Counted from the first letter of the stretch, positions 1-12,105 are shown. The stretch: DNA of 64,000 nucleotides from Lichtheimia corymbifera B2541 (GCA_000697475.1 JNEU01000777.1:62001-126000); one strand, 5' to 3'. Notes: a model not told the origin generated them from the letters alone. Numbers and translations: made by a program.

Positions 1-963
1 CATGCATGAGTGAGTGAGTGTGTGTATGAAAAGAAACATGCATAGATGATTACCATATTTGAGATCGCGTTCCTGCATAAGTCTAAAAGGGTCGTAGTCG
101 ATATCACAAGAAAATTTGACACCAGGTTCAACGCGCCTATAGGATGGGTTAGGCATGAGCGTCTGGCATAGTAGATGATATATATACACAAGCATCACTT
201 ACCAGTAGTAGTCCAAGTTATCCAGTAATGGGTGCATATAAAAGAATCCAGATTGATATCGACACATGTGACGATAACTTTCACTGCCACCATACACGAT
301 GCCTTGACTAGCCATCTGTTGTCTGCACTCGGCAGCAAAGTTTTGGTCAATCCATTCAGGATAGCTCCAATGTTCGGTGGGTACTTGGCCATAAAACGTC
401 TCTGCGTTGGTCATTTGACGTGTGAGGTTGATAAATTCCTCGGAAAACGGCTCTTCATTCAAAAAGATCCATGGGTAGTTGTATTTGTGATTGAATCGAT
501 CTTCCAAATATCGCATGGATGATCGCATTGCATGCACTTCACGATTGCGTGCCAATGTTACGAAGGCTGCCTTGATACGCCCTTGGCCTGGATCGGTCAA
601 TCGCTGGTATTCTTGTTCTTGTGGCGTCAAGCTTTTGACGATAGTCACTTGCTCTTCTTTGGAGTCCTCTTTTTTATCGTCAAGCTGAACAACAGATGGC
701 TGTGGTATTGATGATGAAGATGATGAAGAGTCTGCCATGGATTGCTGTTGTTGAAGGAAAACACCTTGATCTTTGGGGGCAAGGGCAATACGTTTGGCTG
801 TATTAACAAATGATTCATAGCATTGCTTGGATGAGTCGCACCCTAACGTGGATGTGGTATCCGTTTGCGATAAGCCCACCCATCCAATGGCTACCATGAT
901 GAGAAACAATATCAAAAGTCGCATCATCCAACGAGGCATGCATTGCCTGGCTGGTCGAAACAT
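1..963 (-). CDS. GT15 alpha-1,2-mannosyltransferase (Kre2/Mnt1/Ktr family), 3' end beyond window
   Basis: Type II Golgi mannosyltransferase that would add alpha-1,2-mannose to N- or O-linked glycans using GDP-mannose. The start is the ATG at 963. Residues about 12-30 form a hydrophobic signal anchor, followed by a Ser/Gln-rich stem and then the GT15 domain. Family motifs visible are AFVTLARN, RFNHKYNYPWIFLNEEPF, a W-S-Y-P segment and YRHMCRYQSGFF. Exon 1 runs 963-203. It splits the Trp codon of the family motif YYWRVEP, which resumes in exon 2 (136-54, GT-AG intron of 66 bp). Exon 2 carries the Asp-rich CDIDYDPF motif. A donor GTAAT at 53 shows the gene continues past base 1, so the C-terminal third is missing. 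It lies in tandem with the minus-strand GT15 gene at 1238-2966. Family assignment is secure; acceptor and linkage specificity cannot be told from sequence. Confidence 0.93.
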
Positions 964-1237
964 GTTGTTGTTGCTAGTGGTATATGAAGATGTGAATGAT
1001 TATGGTGTCAATGTCAAACGAAAAACAATAATAATGATGTCTGCAAACAACACATGCACAATGGGAGGTGCTTTGAGAGTAAAATAAAAGTGAAAGATAA
1101 TGTTCTTGTTGTTATTAAAGAAAACACACTATTGATGTAAAAGACGTTCATTCCAACTATGCAGCACGGTGTTGTACGTATATGTCTTCTATCGATTAAT
1201 AGGTCTGAATTAAAATATTGCCGCCGTCGTCGTCTCG

Positions 1238-2966
1238 TCAAATAGGTGGCCTAGCTAAAAGTTTGCCGATAGCATCGCCTACGCCCAGACTATCTTGGTA
1301 CTTGTTGGCGAATTGCGCTACTTGATGAAGGATATTCTTGTCAAGGAGTCGAACGAGGTCGAGTGTACAGCTATCAACGTTGAAATCTGTTGTTGCGGAG
1401 AATGTTGCATGTTGTTGTCAGTTCATTTATCGTGTGCATGCATCCCCCCTCACCCCCTCTTGTACCCCTTATAGCATCACCACCAACCCGCTTTTTACCC
1501 CCTCGCATGACCCACTTGCCTGTTGCTGAAGTAATGTCACAGCTGCATGTTCCAAGATCCGTGCTACGCCATGGGCAATGCATTAGACGTTCAAAGGTGT
1601 ATCCAATGTGATTAAAAAAGTGCAACTGACTCCGAGGCAAAAACATGGCAGCTGCCATGGTTTGTACTGACGCATCGTTCCATCTACATCCATAGGCGAT
1701 ATCGATTATTACCAGAATGAGGAATATGGAAATCCATCGAACCTTTCATAGTAAAACCCGCCAGTGCTATCGAGAAACGAAAAATAGCTCTGATACTCAG
1801 GCGACCGCAGATACGACAGCTTGACAATCATGAAATTCGACTCGATTTGGCAATAATTGAAGCCATTTGCTTTTGCATACATTGGATCCTTGTTATCAAC
1901 AAGCCATGGAAAGATGCTCTCCTTGAGTGGTGCCATCAACTGCAGATTTTCCTTCATGAATTGCAAAGTCAGAGGATAAAGACTTCGGACCGCCAGTGGC
2001 TCTTCACGTTCCGTGAGAATGAAACCTACATGAATAGCACTGTTTGTCAATCATTCCACCCGTTACCTTCCATATGTATGATATATTTACCCATTGTCTT
2101 GTTCCTTTGCTCCATTTCCACAAACGGGTCGGTATCCATAATACAGCTGTAATCCGATCCAGGCTCGACACGCCATGCATACTCGACATTTTGTAAGAGG
2201 GAATGATGAAAAAAGAAACCTGCGTGATATCTCTTAGGCAGTCAATATACAAGCATATACATAGGACAATGGGATGAAGTAAATACCTCGCCCGCTGACG
2301 AAAGAGAAAACTCGATGCGTGCTTTACATCGGATGAAGAGAAGTAGTTCATGTACTCTTCTGCGCGTACTCCAGAGACCCATGATGGGTAATCCCAAAGC
2401 GCTGCATCAATTTTGCCGAAGAATATGGGTGAAGTGGTGAGCTTGGTGATGTAATTGCGAAAACTAGCAGTAAGGTGTTGATTGCTCAGTAAAATCCAAG
2501 GATATCGAAATTGATGGTTGAATCGGTCTTCTACACTTCGAATGGATGCGCGAATATGTTGCAGATCGCCACTGTCAACCACCATATAAAATGCACCCTT
2601 GACTGGTAAATCCTTCCATGTGTTGTCGTCAATCACTGTATCCATTGATATATGATCCTCATTCGCTGTATGTGATGCACGTTGATGTTCCAACAGGATT
2701 TGATTTGATTTCTCCAATACGCTGCCCGGTGATTGTTGTTGATGGTGCTCACATAAAGATTGAATGATCTTTGTGCCTTCCTCGCCAATCATGTTGTCGT
2801 TCTGAAACAGCCGCTTTAGGTTATCAATTGACAGTAGTATCACCAATGCCACCAATGTCAGAAACGCTAGAACACGTATGGTCGCAGGACGTACAAGTAA
2901 TCGATTTCGCCGTAAAGGTGTCTTGGCAGTTTTCAGTATGCTATTGCTTTCGCTTCGGTGAAGCAT
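1238..2966 (-). CDS. Divergent GT15 mannosyltransferase paralogue, five exons
   Basis: Second GT15 enzyme, 471 aa as modelled. Exons are 2966-2287, 2230-2091, 2025-1743, 1683-1520 and 1386-1238; they total an exact multiple of three. A signal anchor lies near residues 25-45, then family blocks SVEDRFNHQFRYPWILL, RYHAGFFFHHSLL, YAWRVEPG, GGFYYER and HFFNHIGY. Two points are unusual. Intron 1 uses a purine-rich AAGAG acceptor, chosen because it restores the RY..GFF block. Intron 4 appears to be GC-AG (donor GCAAGT at 1519). The metal-site region reads CIMDTDPF instead of CDIDYDPF, so the first Asp of the family motif is Ile here. An in-frame ATG at 3014 could extend the N-terminus. The introns after the Gly of TMG|F and inside the Arg of YER|W match positions in the plus-strand paralogue at 3268, showing common ancestry. 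Activity of this copy is uncertain. Confidence 0.88.
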
Positions 2967-3267
2967 GACGTATATAGCAACGGTGATAAAGAAAAAGAGG
3001 GAAAAAAAGATCAACCACCAAGTGGGGAGAGCAGGACAAGGGAGTATCGTATTGCATTACGCACCGTGCCATCGATCACAGCAGCACGTTACAGAAATGG
3101 ACATATATGCAAGTAATCAGTTTGGAATGAAATACCTGCAATTTGACAAATCGATCCCGTTAAACTTGGTTTACATCTCTTCTCCCTTCCTTCAAACGCA
3201 GCTTCTCCTCTTGTACATACCCTCTTGTATTCCATTCCTTGATATAATAATACACCCCATCGCCCAC
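2967..3267. promoter_or_regulatory. Shared upstream region of two divergent GT15 genes
   Basis: These 301 bp separate the start codons of the minus-strand gene (2966) and the plus-strand gene (3268), so both promoters must fit here or overlap the genes. A T/C-rich stretch at about 3175-3230 and an AT-rich stretch at 3240-3252 precede the plus-strand start. No further elements are recognised. Confidence 0.4.
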
Positions 3268-4768
3268 ATGGCCTTCTTTTCACGTCGGTGGTATTGGCTC
3301 TTGGTCCAAGTTCTTGTTGCCATATATACCATTGCATCTGTTGGATATCTCATATATAAACCTCGAAGCCCATGGAATGCGCCACATGAAGAGGGAGAAT
3401 CAATAGTGGGTCGTATATCTAGAAAGCAACCAAATTACTATGTTACCGGCCCACGTGATAACCCAAAACAACTTACGATTCATTTACCAGCACCTGGTAA
3501 TACGACGACACGCGTTAATGCTGGATTCGTGGTGCTTGTCCGTAATTCAGAGCTATCTGGGATGCTAGGATCCATGTATGATGTTGGTATGTATCCCTGC
3601 TGGTAGAAATGAGCGAGCACATACCTTTCTAATACCACGCCCCACCAGAGTCACGATTCAATCGAAAGTACAATTATCCATGGTTGTTCCTGAACAATGA
3701 ACCATTTACTGAGGAATTCAAGCAAAGGACAACCCAAGCAACGAATGCCAAAACTTACTATGGCTTTGTGGATTCTTCAATGTGGTCCTATCCACCATGG
3801 ATCAATCAATCGCTTGCTGCAGAATCACGTGAATTGATGGCTGAACTCCCATATGGTGACAGTGAGAGTTATCGTCACATGTGTCGTTTCCAAAGGTAAA
3901 CTACTCAAAGACGTAAATATGGGGGGGATATGGTTTCAAAAGACAAATGGAGCTCACCAATATTTCAGCGGCTTCTTTTGGCGACACCCTCTTTTGCTTG
4001 AACTTGGCTGGGAGTATTATTGGCGTGTGGAACCTGATGTCCGTTACTTTTGTGAACTCGACTACGATCCATTCGCGTACATGAAGGAGAATGGGAAGCA
4101 GTATGGTAAGTCTCTATCCTCTTGCTGCTCATTGGACTCGAACACTTACTGTGATTGCTGTGGCAGCTTTCACCATTTCGTTTGTCGAGAACATCAACAC
4201 CGTACCTAGTTTATGGGATGCCGTACGACGATTTGCCAAGGAGAGTGTCAGCAAGGGAAAGGATCATTTCAAGTTGAAGGCCAAGGACAGCTTATATCGG
4301 TTCGTGACAGACGACAGAGCAGAGGAGTACAATGCCTGCCACTTTTGGACCAATTTTGAGATTGCGCGTGTCGACTTATGGCATACGGATGCGTACAAGG
4401 AATTCTTTGACTATTTGGACACTGATGGTGGATTCTTTTATGAAAGGTAAAGGGATGAAATAGCAGGGATCTTAGGTCGTATATTGATTAGAAAGAGTAG
4501 ATGGGGAGATGCACCTGTGCATTCGATCTTTGCATCGCTTTATCTCCGGAAGGATGAAATTCATTATTTCCATGACATTGGATACCAGCACTCAACATAT
4601 CAGCATTGCCCAGAATCAGAGGAACTTCAGAGTCGATGTTACTGCGATCCTGCCAACACACTCGATTACACTGATCCAATGAGCTGTCTTACCCGATATA
4701 TGTATGCATTGGAAGAAGATTCACCAGGCACAGATGAAACGGTGGGCGATCTCTTGGTGGCTGCATGA
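3268..4768 (+). CDS. GT15 alpha-1,2-mannosyltransferase, five exons
   Basis: Third member of the GT15 cluster, 416 aa. Exons are 3268-3586, 3649-3895, 3969-4105, 4167-4446 and 4501-4768; they sum exactly in frame. A transmembrane anchor is at residues 10-30 of the first exon (WLLVQVLVAIYTIASVGYLI). Family motifs follow: NAGFVVLVRN, SRFNRKYNYPWLFLNNEPF, YRHMCRFQSGFFWRHPLL, YYWRVEPDV, CELDYDPF, YGFTISFVE, GGFFYER, RWGDAPVHSIFASLYL and HYFHDIGYQH. All catalytic-region motifs look intact, so this is likely an active Golgi mannosyltransferase. The C-terminus keeps the family Cys cluster (HCP...SRCYCDP). It is transcribed away from the divergent paralogue at 1238-2966. The number of GT15 genes in one place suggests local duplication. 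Confidence 0.94.
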
Positions 4769-4958
4769 ACAGCGGATATTGAATTATCACACGATCGGCG
4801 AAATAAGCAATCCTATTGTGACATATAGCATCATCCGGCATTCAAACAAATAAATCATTGTTGCTACAACCAATTTGCTTACTACCAACTTGGTCAATTC
4901 AGACGTCGCATTTACAACTTTGGCTATTCCCTTCCTTTTCAATTATTCTTAATCCATC

Positions 4959-7900
4959 ATGGTTTTGGACTTTGATATTAGTACAACTACAACAACTACA
5001 ACGCCACCATCACCACCGCTATTGTCATCCACCACAACGACAGATAGACAGCTGGTTGGAGGCAAATTCATTGCATATTATCAGCATGGCAACAAGACGA
5101 TCACAGAGCACGTGTAAGTAAATCACCCAATGATCGGTCAGCGCATCACACGTTTTGTCTCATTTCCTGTTACTCTCGTTTTTAGGTTTCACGATGCGAA
5201 ACTGGAATTAGTTGATGCAGCAGCTCCGTTCTCCTATGAGCTGGTTGTTACGCATACGCCATCACCATCCACTCCTCAAGGACTTTGTAAGTCGACACGG
5301 TTATATGCTTATTATAGTCCAGCATGTTCACAGTGTACTCCTCGATTATGAAGATGACAAAGAGCAGAGATTTTCATTATTACCGGAACTACAACTTTCC
5401 ATCCATGAAAGCTATGATTATCCAGAGGAGGTGCCACCATCATTAACTTGGATCGATGCAGTAAGTTTATCTTTGCCTCCTCCTTCTTTCAGTTTGAACC
5501 GGATTATGTATATATGGCGGTTAACTACGTTATACATAGGAATTTGGTGAGGCATTTGAATTCGTCTGCAGACCATGCATTGAGCAAAATGAACTACAGA
5601 GCTTTGTCAAGGAGGTACGCCAGTGCATATACGAGCATACTTTTCAAAAGAGCCACAAGCTTATGTCATCGGAAGATGCCTGTCAATTCGACCTGCCGCA
5701 AGTATTGTTTCTTTATCTTCATCTATAGTAGAGGATGCTCACTCTATTTTTAGTGTCATCAACCTTCCTCTCGGGTCTCGTCGATTAGCCAAAAATATGA
5801 CGATCGCTGATCACAACAACATTCTGTCAACAACAAAGCGCCTACAAAGAAAACGACGACAACAGCAGCAACAAAGACCACCCAAGATCCAATTCATTCC
5901 ACCTGCTGGTAATGAGCCACCTGCCGAGCCAGAGAATTTTCTTGCCAGCATACAGGCCGATCTATTTTTATTTGAAAATGACAATGAGCGCTATGTTCCT
6001 CTCGAATCAGGAGTGGATGTCGACCTGGTTAATTATGATCCATTTCATTGTAAGGCACACACTATTGCCTAGCAACATAACGATGAATATTCACCACGTA
6101 GATTATTTGCATAGATTGGATCCTCATCCAAGGAGATGGTATCCCTCCCATATCACATCCCATAGAGCCACGAACAAATCCAAACTTCACAAGGCATGTA
6201 TAACTTGAATCTGACGCTGAGGATAATCAGCTGATCGTATCACCTATTCTGCTACCACCGGGTATAGGAAGATAAAGTTGTTACTTGGAACTACTATGAG
6301 AGTAAGTATATTAGAAAAGGAGGGAAGAAGTGTATATTGATCCACCTGATTTCTCTATTTAGATGATCGGTGCTATTCATTACTACTCGAGATCATTGAA
6401 GAGGAGACTTGGGATGAATTCGCGGGAGCTTTTGGTCAATGCATATTTGAGACTTTCAGCCACGTGCCATTTTCTAAATCATGCGTATGTATACAATCGA
6501 ACAAGTTGGCGTTATTATCATTGCTAACACAACATGTAGAAAGGCAATCAAGACTTTGTCATTAATGCTCACGAGAACAACGTGCCCTTTGATTGGCGAG
6601 ATTCTGATGGTAGGTTACTGGATGGCATATAAACACAAGGCATGACATTAAAGAATTGTATCATAAAAGACGATGATTGCTCAAGTGAAGGAGAAGCAGA
6701 CGATGAAGATTTGGATCACGTGGAGGAAGGTTCTTTGAGCGAAGATGCTCAGCGATTTTTCAGCAATGAAGCCAAGAACAACAGCATGGTTCTCAGCTAC
6801 AAGGATAATAACGCATGCTTTGTCTTTCGTGGAGGAGAGATGGGCATCTTTTCTCAGCGAGATGACCACCAGCAAATTATGCTATCACATACTGCCAAGA
6901 CGATATTGAAGGATGGAAGGCATTTACGACAAGCAATCCCATACCTTGGAGAATCATCGATCCTGCTAGTGGATTCTGAAAACCAAGTATCACATCTGGA
7001 TCTGGAATGCGAGCAAATTGTGAATGAATGGAAAGTGGCCGGAGATGATCCATGCAAGTATCAAGGCATGAATGGCATTTAACTGATATACATGTAACTA
7101 ATGATGCAATCCTTGATGGTATTATACAGTGATTTCTCTTGCACCAAGCTCCAAGTACGCACAGGCAATGGATGAGCCAACATTGATTGGCATTTCTTCG
7201 AATGCGGTGTTCCGTCTTGATCCACGGCTTGATGGCTCGCACAAGATAGTGGAAGGTGAATGCAAGAAGCATATAGCCAAAACCCAGTTTTCAGTAGTAG
7301 CAACGTCCCCACAAGGCTACATTGCTGTAGGGAGTCGTAAAGGAGACATTCGGTTATTCGATCAGCTCGGTTATATGGCCAAAACTACATTACCACCGCT
7401 TGGTGCACCCATTCTAGCATTGGATATTTCATCCGAAAGTCGCTATGTCCTTGCAACTTGCAGTCAATATCTCATGCTCTTCGATGTATCCAATGAACAC
7501 GGCCAATTGGGTTTCAACAAGGCGTTCGAGAGCAATGAAAAACCTGTTCCACGACTTCTCAAACTGCGCCCAGAACATACCGTCTACATGGATCACCCCG
7601 TTTCATTCACCAAAGCAACATTTGACGTTGGTGACAAAGGAGATAAATATATTATTGCGGTATGTGTGATATCGAGGAGCAATTGTCTACTGAAAGGCAT
7701 TGACATGTCTATCACAGTCAACAGGATCCTATGTGGTGTTGTGGAAGCTGAGTGACGTGTGCAAAGGCAGAACCTATGATTATACAATGCAGAAATTCGA
7801 CAGACCGGTTGTAGCTGCTGGATTTCATTACCAAAAGCGGGATAAGATCATTGTCACGGTAAGCCTATCCACCAAAATGTTCGTCACGATACGTACCACT

Positions 7901-8048
7901 AAACATTACACGGTATCTGATATAGCTGGAGGACGACGTTTTACTGACACCTCGCACTAAACAAAAAGCGCCATCAACCGGACTTTTCCTGCTGCCTGGA
8001 CAAGAAAGTCGGCGACCTGCAACACAAACATCCGGGAGCTCGTCATGA
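4959..8048 (+). CDS. VID27: Vid27 family protein
   Basis: Homologue of yeast Vid27, named for vacuolar import and degradation; its molecular role is poorly known. Exons that read well are 4959-5113, 5186-5286, 5318-5460, one from 5540, one ending at 6049, 6115-6197, 6268-6301, 6363-6484, 6540-6609, 6670-7053, 7130-7659, 7718-7858 and 7926-8048. The N-terminal part contains two PH-like blocks (FHDAKLELVDAAAPFSYELVV, then YWILIQGDG). An acidic linker follows, then the WD40-like C-terminal Vid27 domain with family motifs TLIGISSNAVFRLDPR, GYIAVGSRKGDIRLFD, PRLLKLRPEH and STGSYVVLWKL. The intron after 7053 is best modelled as GC-AG (GCAAGT). The intron after 5286 is only 31 bp. The junction at about 5700-5755 could not be resolved. 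The first ~25 residues are Thr/Pro-rich and unlike the usual Vid27 start. Confidence 0.92.
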
Positions 8049-8876
8049 TCACCCGTGAATGCTATTATGAACAAATAACAACACTACGTTAATATGAGCT
8101 TAGCAGCATAGTACTTTAAACCCTTATAGAGATAATATTCAAAGCTACATCCACCGTCGTATAATAATAAACCAACTAATCAGAAGACCTCAATCACTAT
8201 CGAATACAGCCTTTGTTTAAGACACAATGAGTCTATCAGGTCCTTTCTCTCTTTTTATCGCAGCATTCACTAGCCGATAATCCTACTTTTGCCATACCAG
8301 CGATTTTCCTGCAATGCAATGTATCAAATGCCCACACACAAGAAGGTCTAACTCAGGAAGAAGGAAGAATCTATAAAAAGTTGGTAATGGTTGGCCAGTG
8401 CAATGTCGTTTTTGCTACAATACTTCCCCTAATCCAACATCATCCACAAGACATAGAATGGGCATGAGATGGTGCTCTAATAAGAGATTCATCAATTTGG
8501 AATTTTTCTATCCTTTGGTCGTGCATTGTGCAGAACTGCATAAACGCGATATATAATGCATGGTGTGTCAAAATACGGAGTTGGATGATGATCGCTGACA
8601 GGTCGCACAAAAGTAGCTCTCATGGAGGAGCGTGCAGAACACGATGATTGGAGGTCAGGATGATAGCATCAAGCATAATAACCAAGTTCATAATGGATCT
8701 ATAAGAAAAAAGGCTCTTTTCTCGCGTTGCATATATCCAGATCCTTCCATCCCATTTACCAAACCACAATTAAATCCATATCCATAAGAATTCGCTTGTA
8801 TTGTTGATGCAAGTTACTGCACGTAAATAAAGCTGCTTCTACTTTATAATGGCTATCTGCTGTTCACGTAAAAGGG
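8049..8876. other. Intergenic, no gene seen
   Basis: This stretch holds the VID27 3' flank and AT-rich sequence with stops in every frame. No RNA gene or repeat was recognised. The repeat block begins near 8877. Confidence 0.6.
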
Positions 8877-11520
8877 CTGCAAAGCAAGTAGCTGCAAGTA
8901 GCTTGAGACAATGGGATAAAGACCTTGCTAATAGCACAGCTGCAACGTTTGGTTGATGCGCAAGGAGTGTATGTTGTAGTAGAGTGATAAGGTTATGAAC
9001 GCTGTTTGAGACAATGGAATAAAGACCTTGCTAATAGTAACTGCTGGAATGAATGCTGTTACGATTGGTTGTGGCGGATGAGAGTACAAGAGAAGGTGGA
9101 GTGTCAAGACACGCGGGTACTGTAGTGGGGTGCACACGTCATGGAGTTGCCATTCAGTCAAAGACAATTGGATCAATACAGTTGTAGGATTGACATGATG
9201 GGCTGAAGCAGGACAATCGTTCGCAGCTGGTAGTTGTAGTTGAATGGGGTAACAGTTGAGAATGGGAGGAAGAGGCAAAGAAGGAGTGAGTGGAAGAGGT
9301 GGAAATTAAATCGGTCAGGCACTGTCAGACATATCTATGCACACTGTAAACTGATACATGATCTTGGTATTGCTCACTTGAACTCCAAACTTTCACACAA
9401 GATGCTCTTGGGCATGCTGATCAACTTTGTATTAATAAAGAAGTCATGCTTCATTTGAAGATTTTGAATGGGGAGGTATAATGTGGGGTTTACTATGGAT
9501 GGGCGGAAATCGGGTACGCGCCGGATTTATGATTTATCGAAATAGTATGTATTAACTTGGGATTCCCCATCTCGAACCTGAAACTTTGTCAGAAGGTTCG
9601 CTGGGACATGCTGATCAACTCCATTCATTTAAAAATCGCAGGCTTCATTATAAATGTTTCGAATGCGGGGCGCCCCAAATTTAGGCAACAGTAGGGTCCA
9701 CGCTCCCTGAGCCTGAGATTGCCCACCTCGAGCCTGAAACTTTCATGCAAGGACCCTTTCGACCACGCTGAGCAATTCCGTTCTCATAAAGATGTCACGC
9801 TCCATTATGAAGTTTTGGATGGCAGCGTCCAACTGTATGGACGGAAACCTAGATAAGATGTAAGGGCCGCGCCCGCCGATATCTGTGATCTCGAACATGA
9901 AACTTGGTCAGAAGGTCCTCTCGGCCATGCTGATCAACTTTGTTCTCATAAAGACGCGACACTTCATTATGACAATTTGAAGAAACAGGCACCTTTATGT
10001 TTTTACATATGCTGTGAGAGTGATGCTATATGGAGAGTGATGTTTGTTCATTGTGAAGTATCATGCAAATGAGCTGAGTTACACAAAGAAGTGCGTCTGC
10101 ATCTTCGGCTCTATCAGGGTCAACCTACTTCACAATGAACAAAGACCACTTGCTATATAGCATTACGCTTACAGCATAGTAAAACATAAAGGTGCCTATA
10201 TCTCTAAACTTTACAATGAAACGTGGGGTCTTCAATCGAACAAAGTTGCGCGGCTGGGTGAAGCGCTCCCTGTGTGCAAGTTTCGCGATCGTCGTGGCCG
10301 ATCTCAGAATCACCCAATGTCACCACCAGCCAAAGTTGAACAGGGTCGACCTCTTGAATTTTTTTTCGACGAGGCTGGTGGTGACATTGGGTGATTTTGA
10401 GATCGGCGAGCTAGATCGCGAAACTTGCACACAGGGAGCGCTTCACCCAGCCGCGCAACTTTGTTCGATTGAAGACCCCACGTTTCATTGTAAAGTTTAG
10501 AGATATAGGCACCTTTATGTTTTACTATGCTGTAAGCGTAATGCTATATAGCAAGTGGTCTTTGTTCATTGTGAAGTAGGTTGACCCTGATAGAGCCGAA
10601 GATGCAGACGCACTTCTTTGTGTAACTCAGCTCATTTGCATGATACTTTACAATGAACAAACATCACTCTCCATATAGCATCACTCTCACAGCATATGTA
10701 AAAACATAAAGGTGCCTGTTTCTTCAAATTGTCATAATGAAGTGTCGCGTCTTTATGAGAACATAAATGAATGAAGTTGATCAGCATGTGCGAGAGTACC
10801 TTCTGACCAAGTTTCAAGTGCGAGATGGGGAATCCCAAGAAACTACATACTAATTGACTTTTTCATAAATCCGGCGCTTTCCATATTTCCGTCCGTCATA
10901 GTAAACCCCACATTATACACTCCCATTCAAAATTTTCAAATGAAGCATGGCTTCTTTATTAATACAAAGTTGATCAGCATGACCAAGAGCATCTTGTGTG
11001 AAAGTTTCAGGTTGGAGAGGGTCAATCAAGGTCATGGATTCATTTATAGTGTGCATGGTTTAGTCTGACAGTGCCTGATCTATTTAATTTCCACCTCTTC
11101 CACTTTGAGCTTCTTCCCTCTTCCTCCTCCCATTCTCAACTGTTGCCCCATTCAACTACAACTATCACCTGCGAACGATTGTTCTGCTTCAACCCATCAT
11201 GTCAATCCCACAGCTGTCTTGATCCGGTTGTCTTGGACTGAATAGCACACTCCATGGCCTGTGCACCCCACTACAACACCCGCGTTTCTTGACACTACAC
11301 CTTCTCTTGTACACTCCTCAAACACGACCAATCGTAACAGCATTCATTCTAGCAATTGCCATTAGCGAGGGCTTCATTTCATTGACTCAAACAGCATTCA
11401 CAGCCTTACCACTCTACTACTACAACACATGCTCTTGTACACGTCTCTGCCACAACCAAACGTAACAGCAGTTGCTATTAGCAAGGTCTTCACAAGCTAC
11501 CTGCAGCAACTTGCTTTGGC
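8877..11520. repeat. Large imperfect inverted repeat (palindrome) around a 41-bp spacer
   Basis: The left arm is about 8877-10331 and the right arm about 10373-11520, with the spacer at 10332-10372. The inner 450-460 bp of each arm (about 9890-10331 against 10373-10840) are nearly identical when one is reversed. Further out the arms are diverged but still clearly alignable, for example the block ending in GTTGTAGTTGAATGGGG at about 9230-9250 against its reverse complement at about 11140-11165. The right arm is about 300 bp shorter because one or two subunits are missing between the CTGATCAACT blocks. Short ORFs in both arms follow the repeat rather than a protein. The structure looks like two copies of a repetitive element joined head to head, or a transposon with very long inverted ends. 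Confidence 0.9.
9383..9985. repeat. Diverged tandem subunits of about 155-195 bp inside the left arm
   Basis: A core of the form TGAAACTT...(A/C)GCTGATCAACT...ATTCATTTAAAAA/TTCTCATAAAG...CTTCATTATGA recurs at about 9390, 9583, 9737 and 9897, spaced 154-193 bp. The same core occurs inverted in the right arm and five times at 62.88-63.70 kb. The subunits are diverged, so the array is not recent. Confidence 0.8.
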
Positions 11521-12090
11521 ACATACGGCGATGGATGGGATGACATATCTGCTATCAAGTATACCGCAATACAAGCAATCTTCACCTGGATGAGCTGCGA
11601 TGGAAGAAAATGACCAAGAAAGGATCGACCAACTGTCGGATGGAGAAGGAAGCATATCAGCAGCGATCATATGGCTCTTTTCAATCAACACATTGGATTT
11701 TGTGGATGGATGCAATCAAGGGCAGTGATGAGATGCCATGGAATGTTGCTCTGGTTACGTGTCGCGCTGTCAGCAAGGAAATGGATCATGTCACGTGGAT
11801 ACGTCTGAGGAGGATGATGGATTGGATGGAATTGACGAAGATTGTTTTACAGCCGTGGATGATATTGGCAATACTCGATACAATGCATGCAGCAGCTATT
11901 TTGCAACATGGATGAAGGACGATTACGGCGCAGCAACCGAGAGTACAATGCCACAATCATCCCTCTTTGTGATTCACCCGTATCTTATTCAATTTGTAAT
12001 GTTATTCCTTTATCACATTTGCTTGATAAACATCTCCACTGCCATATGCTATTCTTCGACTTTCCATCAAATGAAATTGGATTCAACATA
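11497..12090 (+). mobile_element. Coding-like relic attached to the repeat, copy A
   Basis: This segment is alignable along its length, in opposite orientation, with 61790-62440. Both copies share short peptides: one ORF starting MEEN(D/E)QERIDQ (here 11600-11728, 42 aa, stop at the same place in both copies) and a later segment NACSSY...WMKD. The same segment in this copy has EEDDGLDGIDEDC just before it. No complete ORF survives and no known transposase or polymerase motif is seen. It probably represents the internal part of an unidentified mobile element, or an old duplicated gene carried by the repeat. Confidence 0.5.
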
Positions 12091-12105
12091 ATATTAAGGG
12101 CATGA

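Noticed and set aside
8928..9278. 116-codon minus-strand ORF, with a similar ORF at 62204-62656
   Set aside because: The similarity follows the repeat arms as DNA, including a ~95-bp internal duplication that ignores the frame; no protein family or start is supported.
10192..10500. 102-codon ORF across the palindrome centre
   Set aside because: It reads through the spacer into the reversed arm, so it is a by-product of the inverted repeat.
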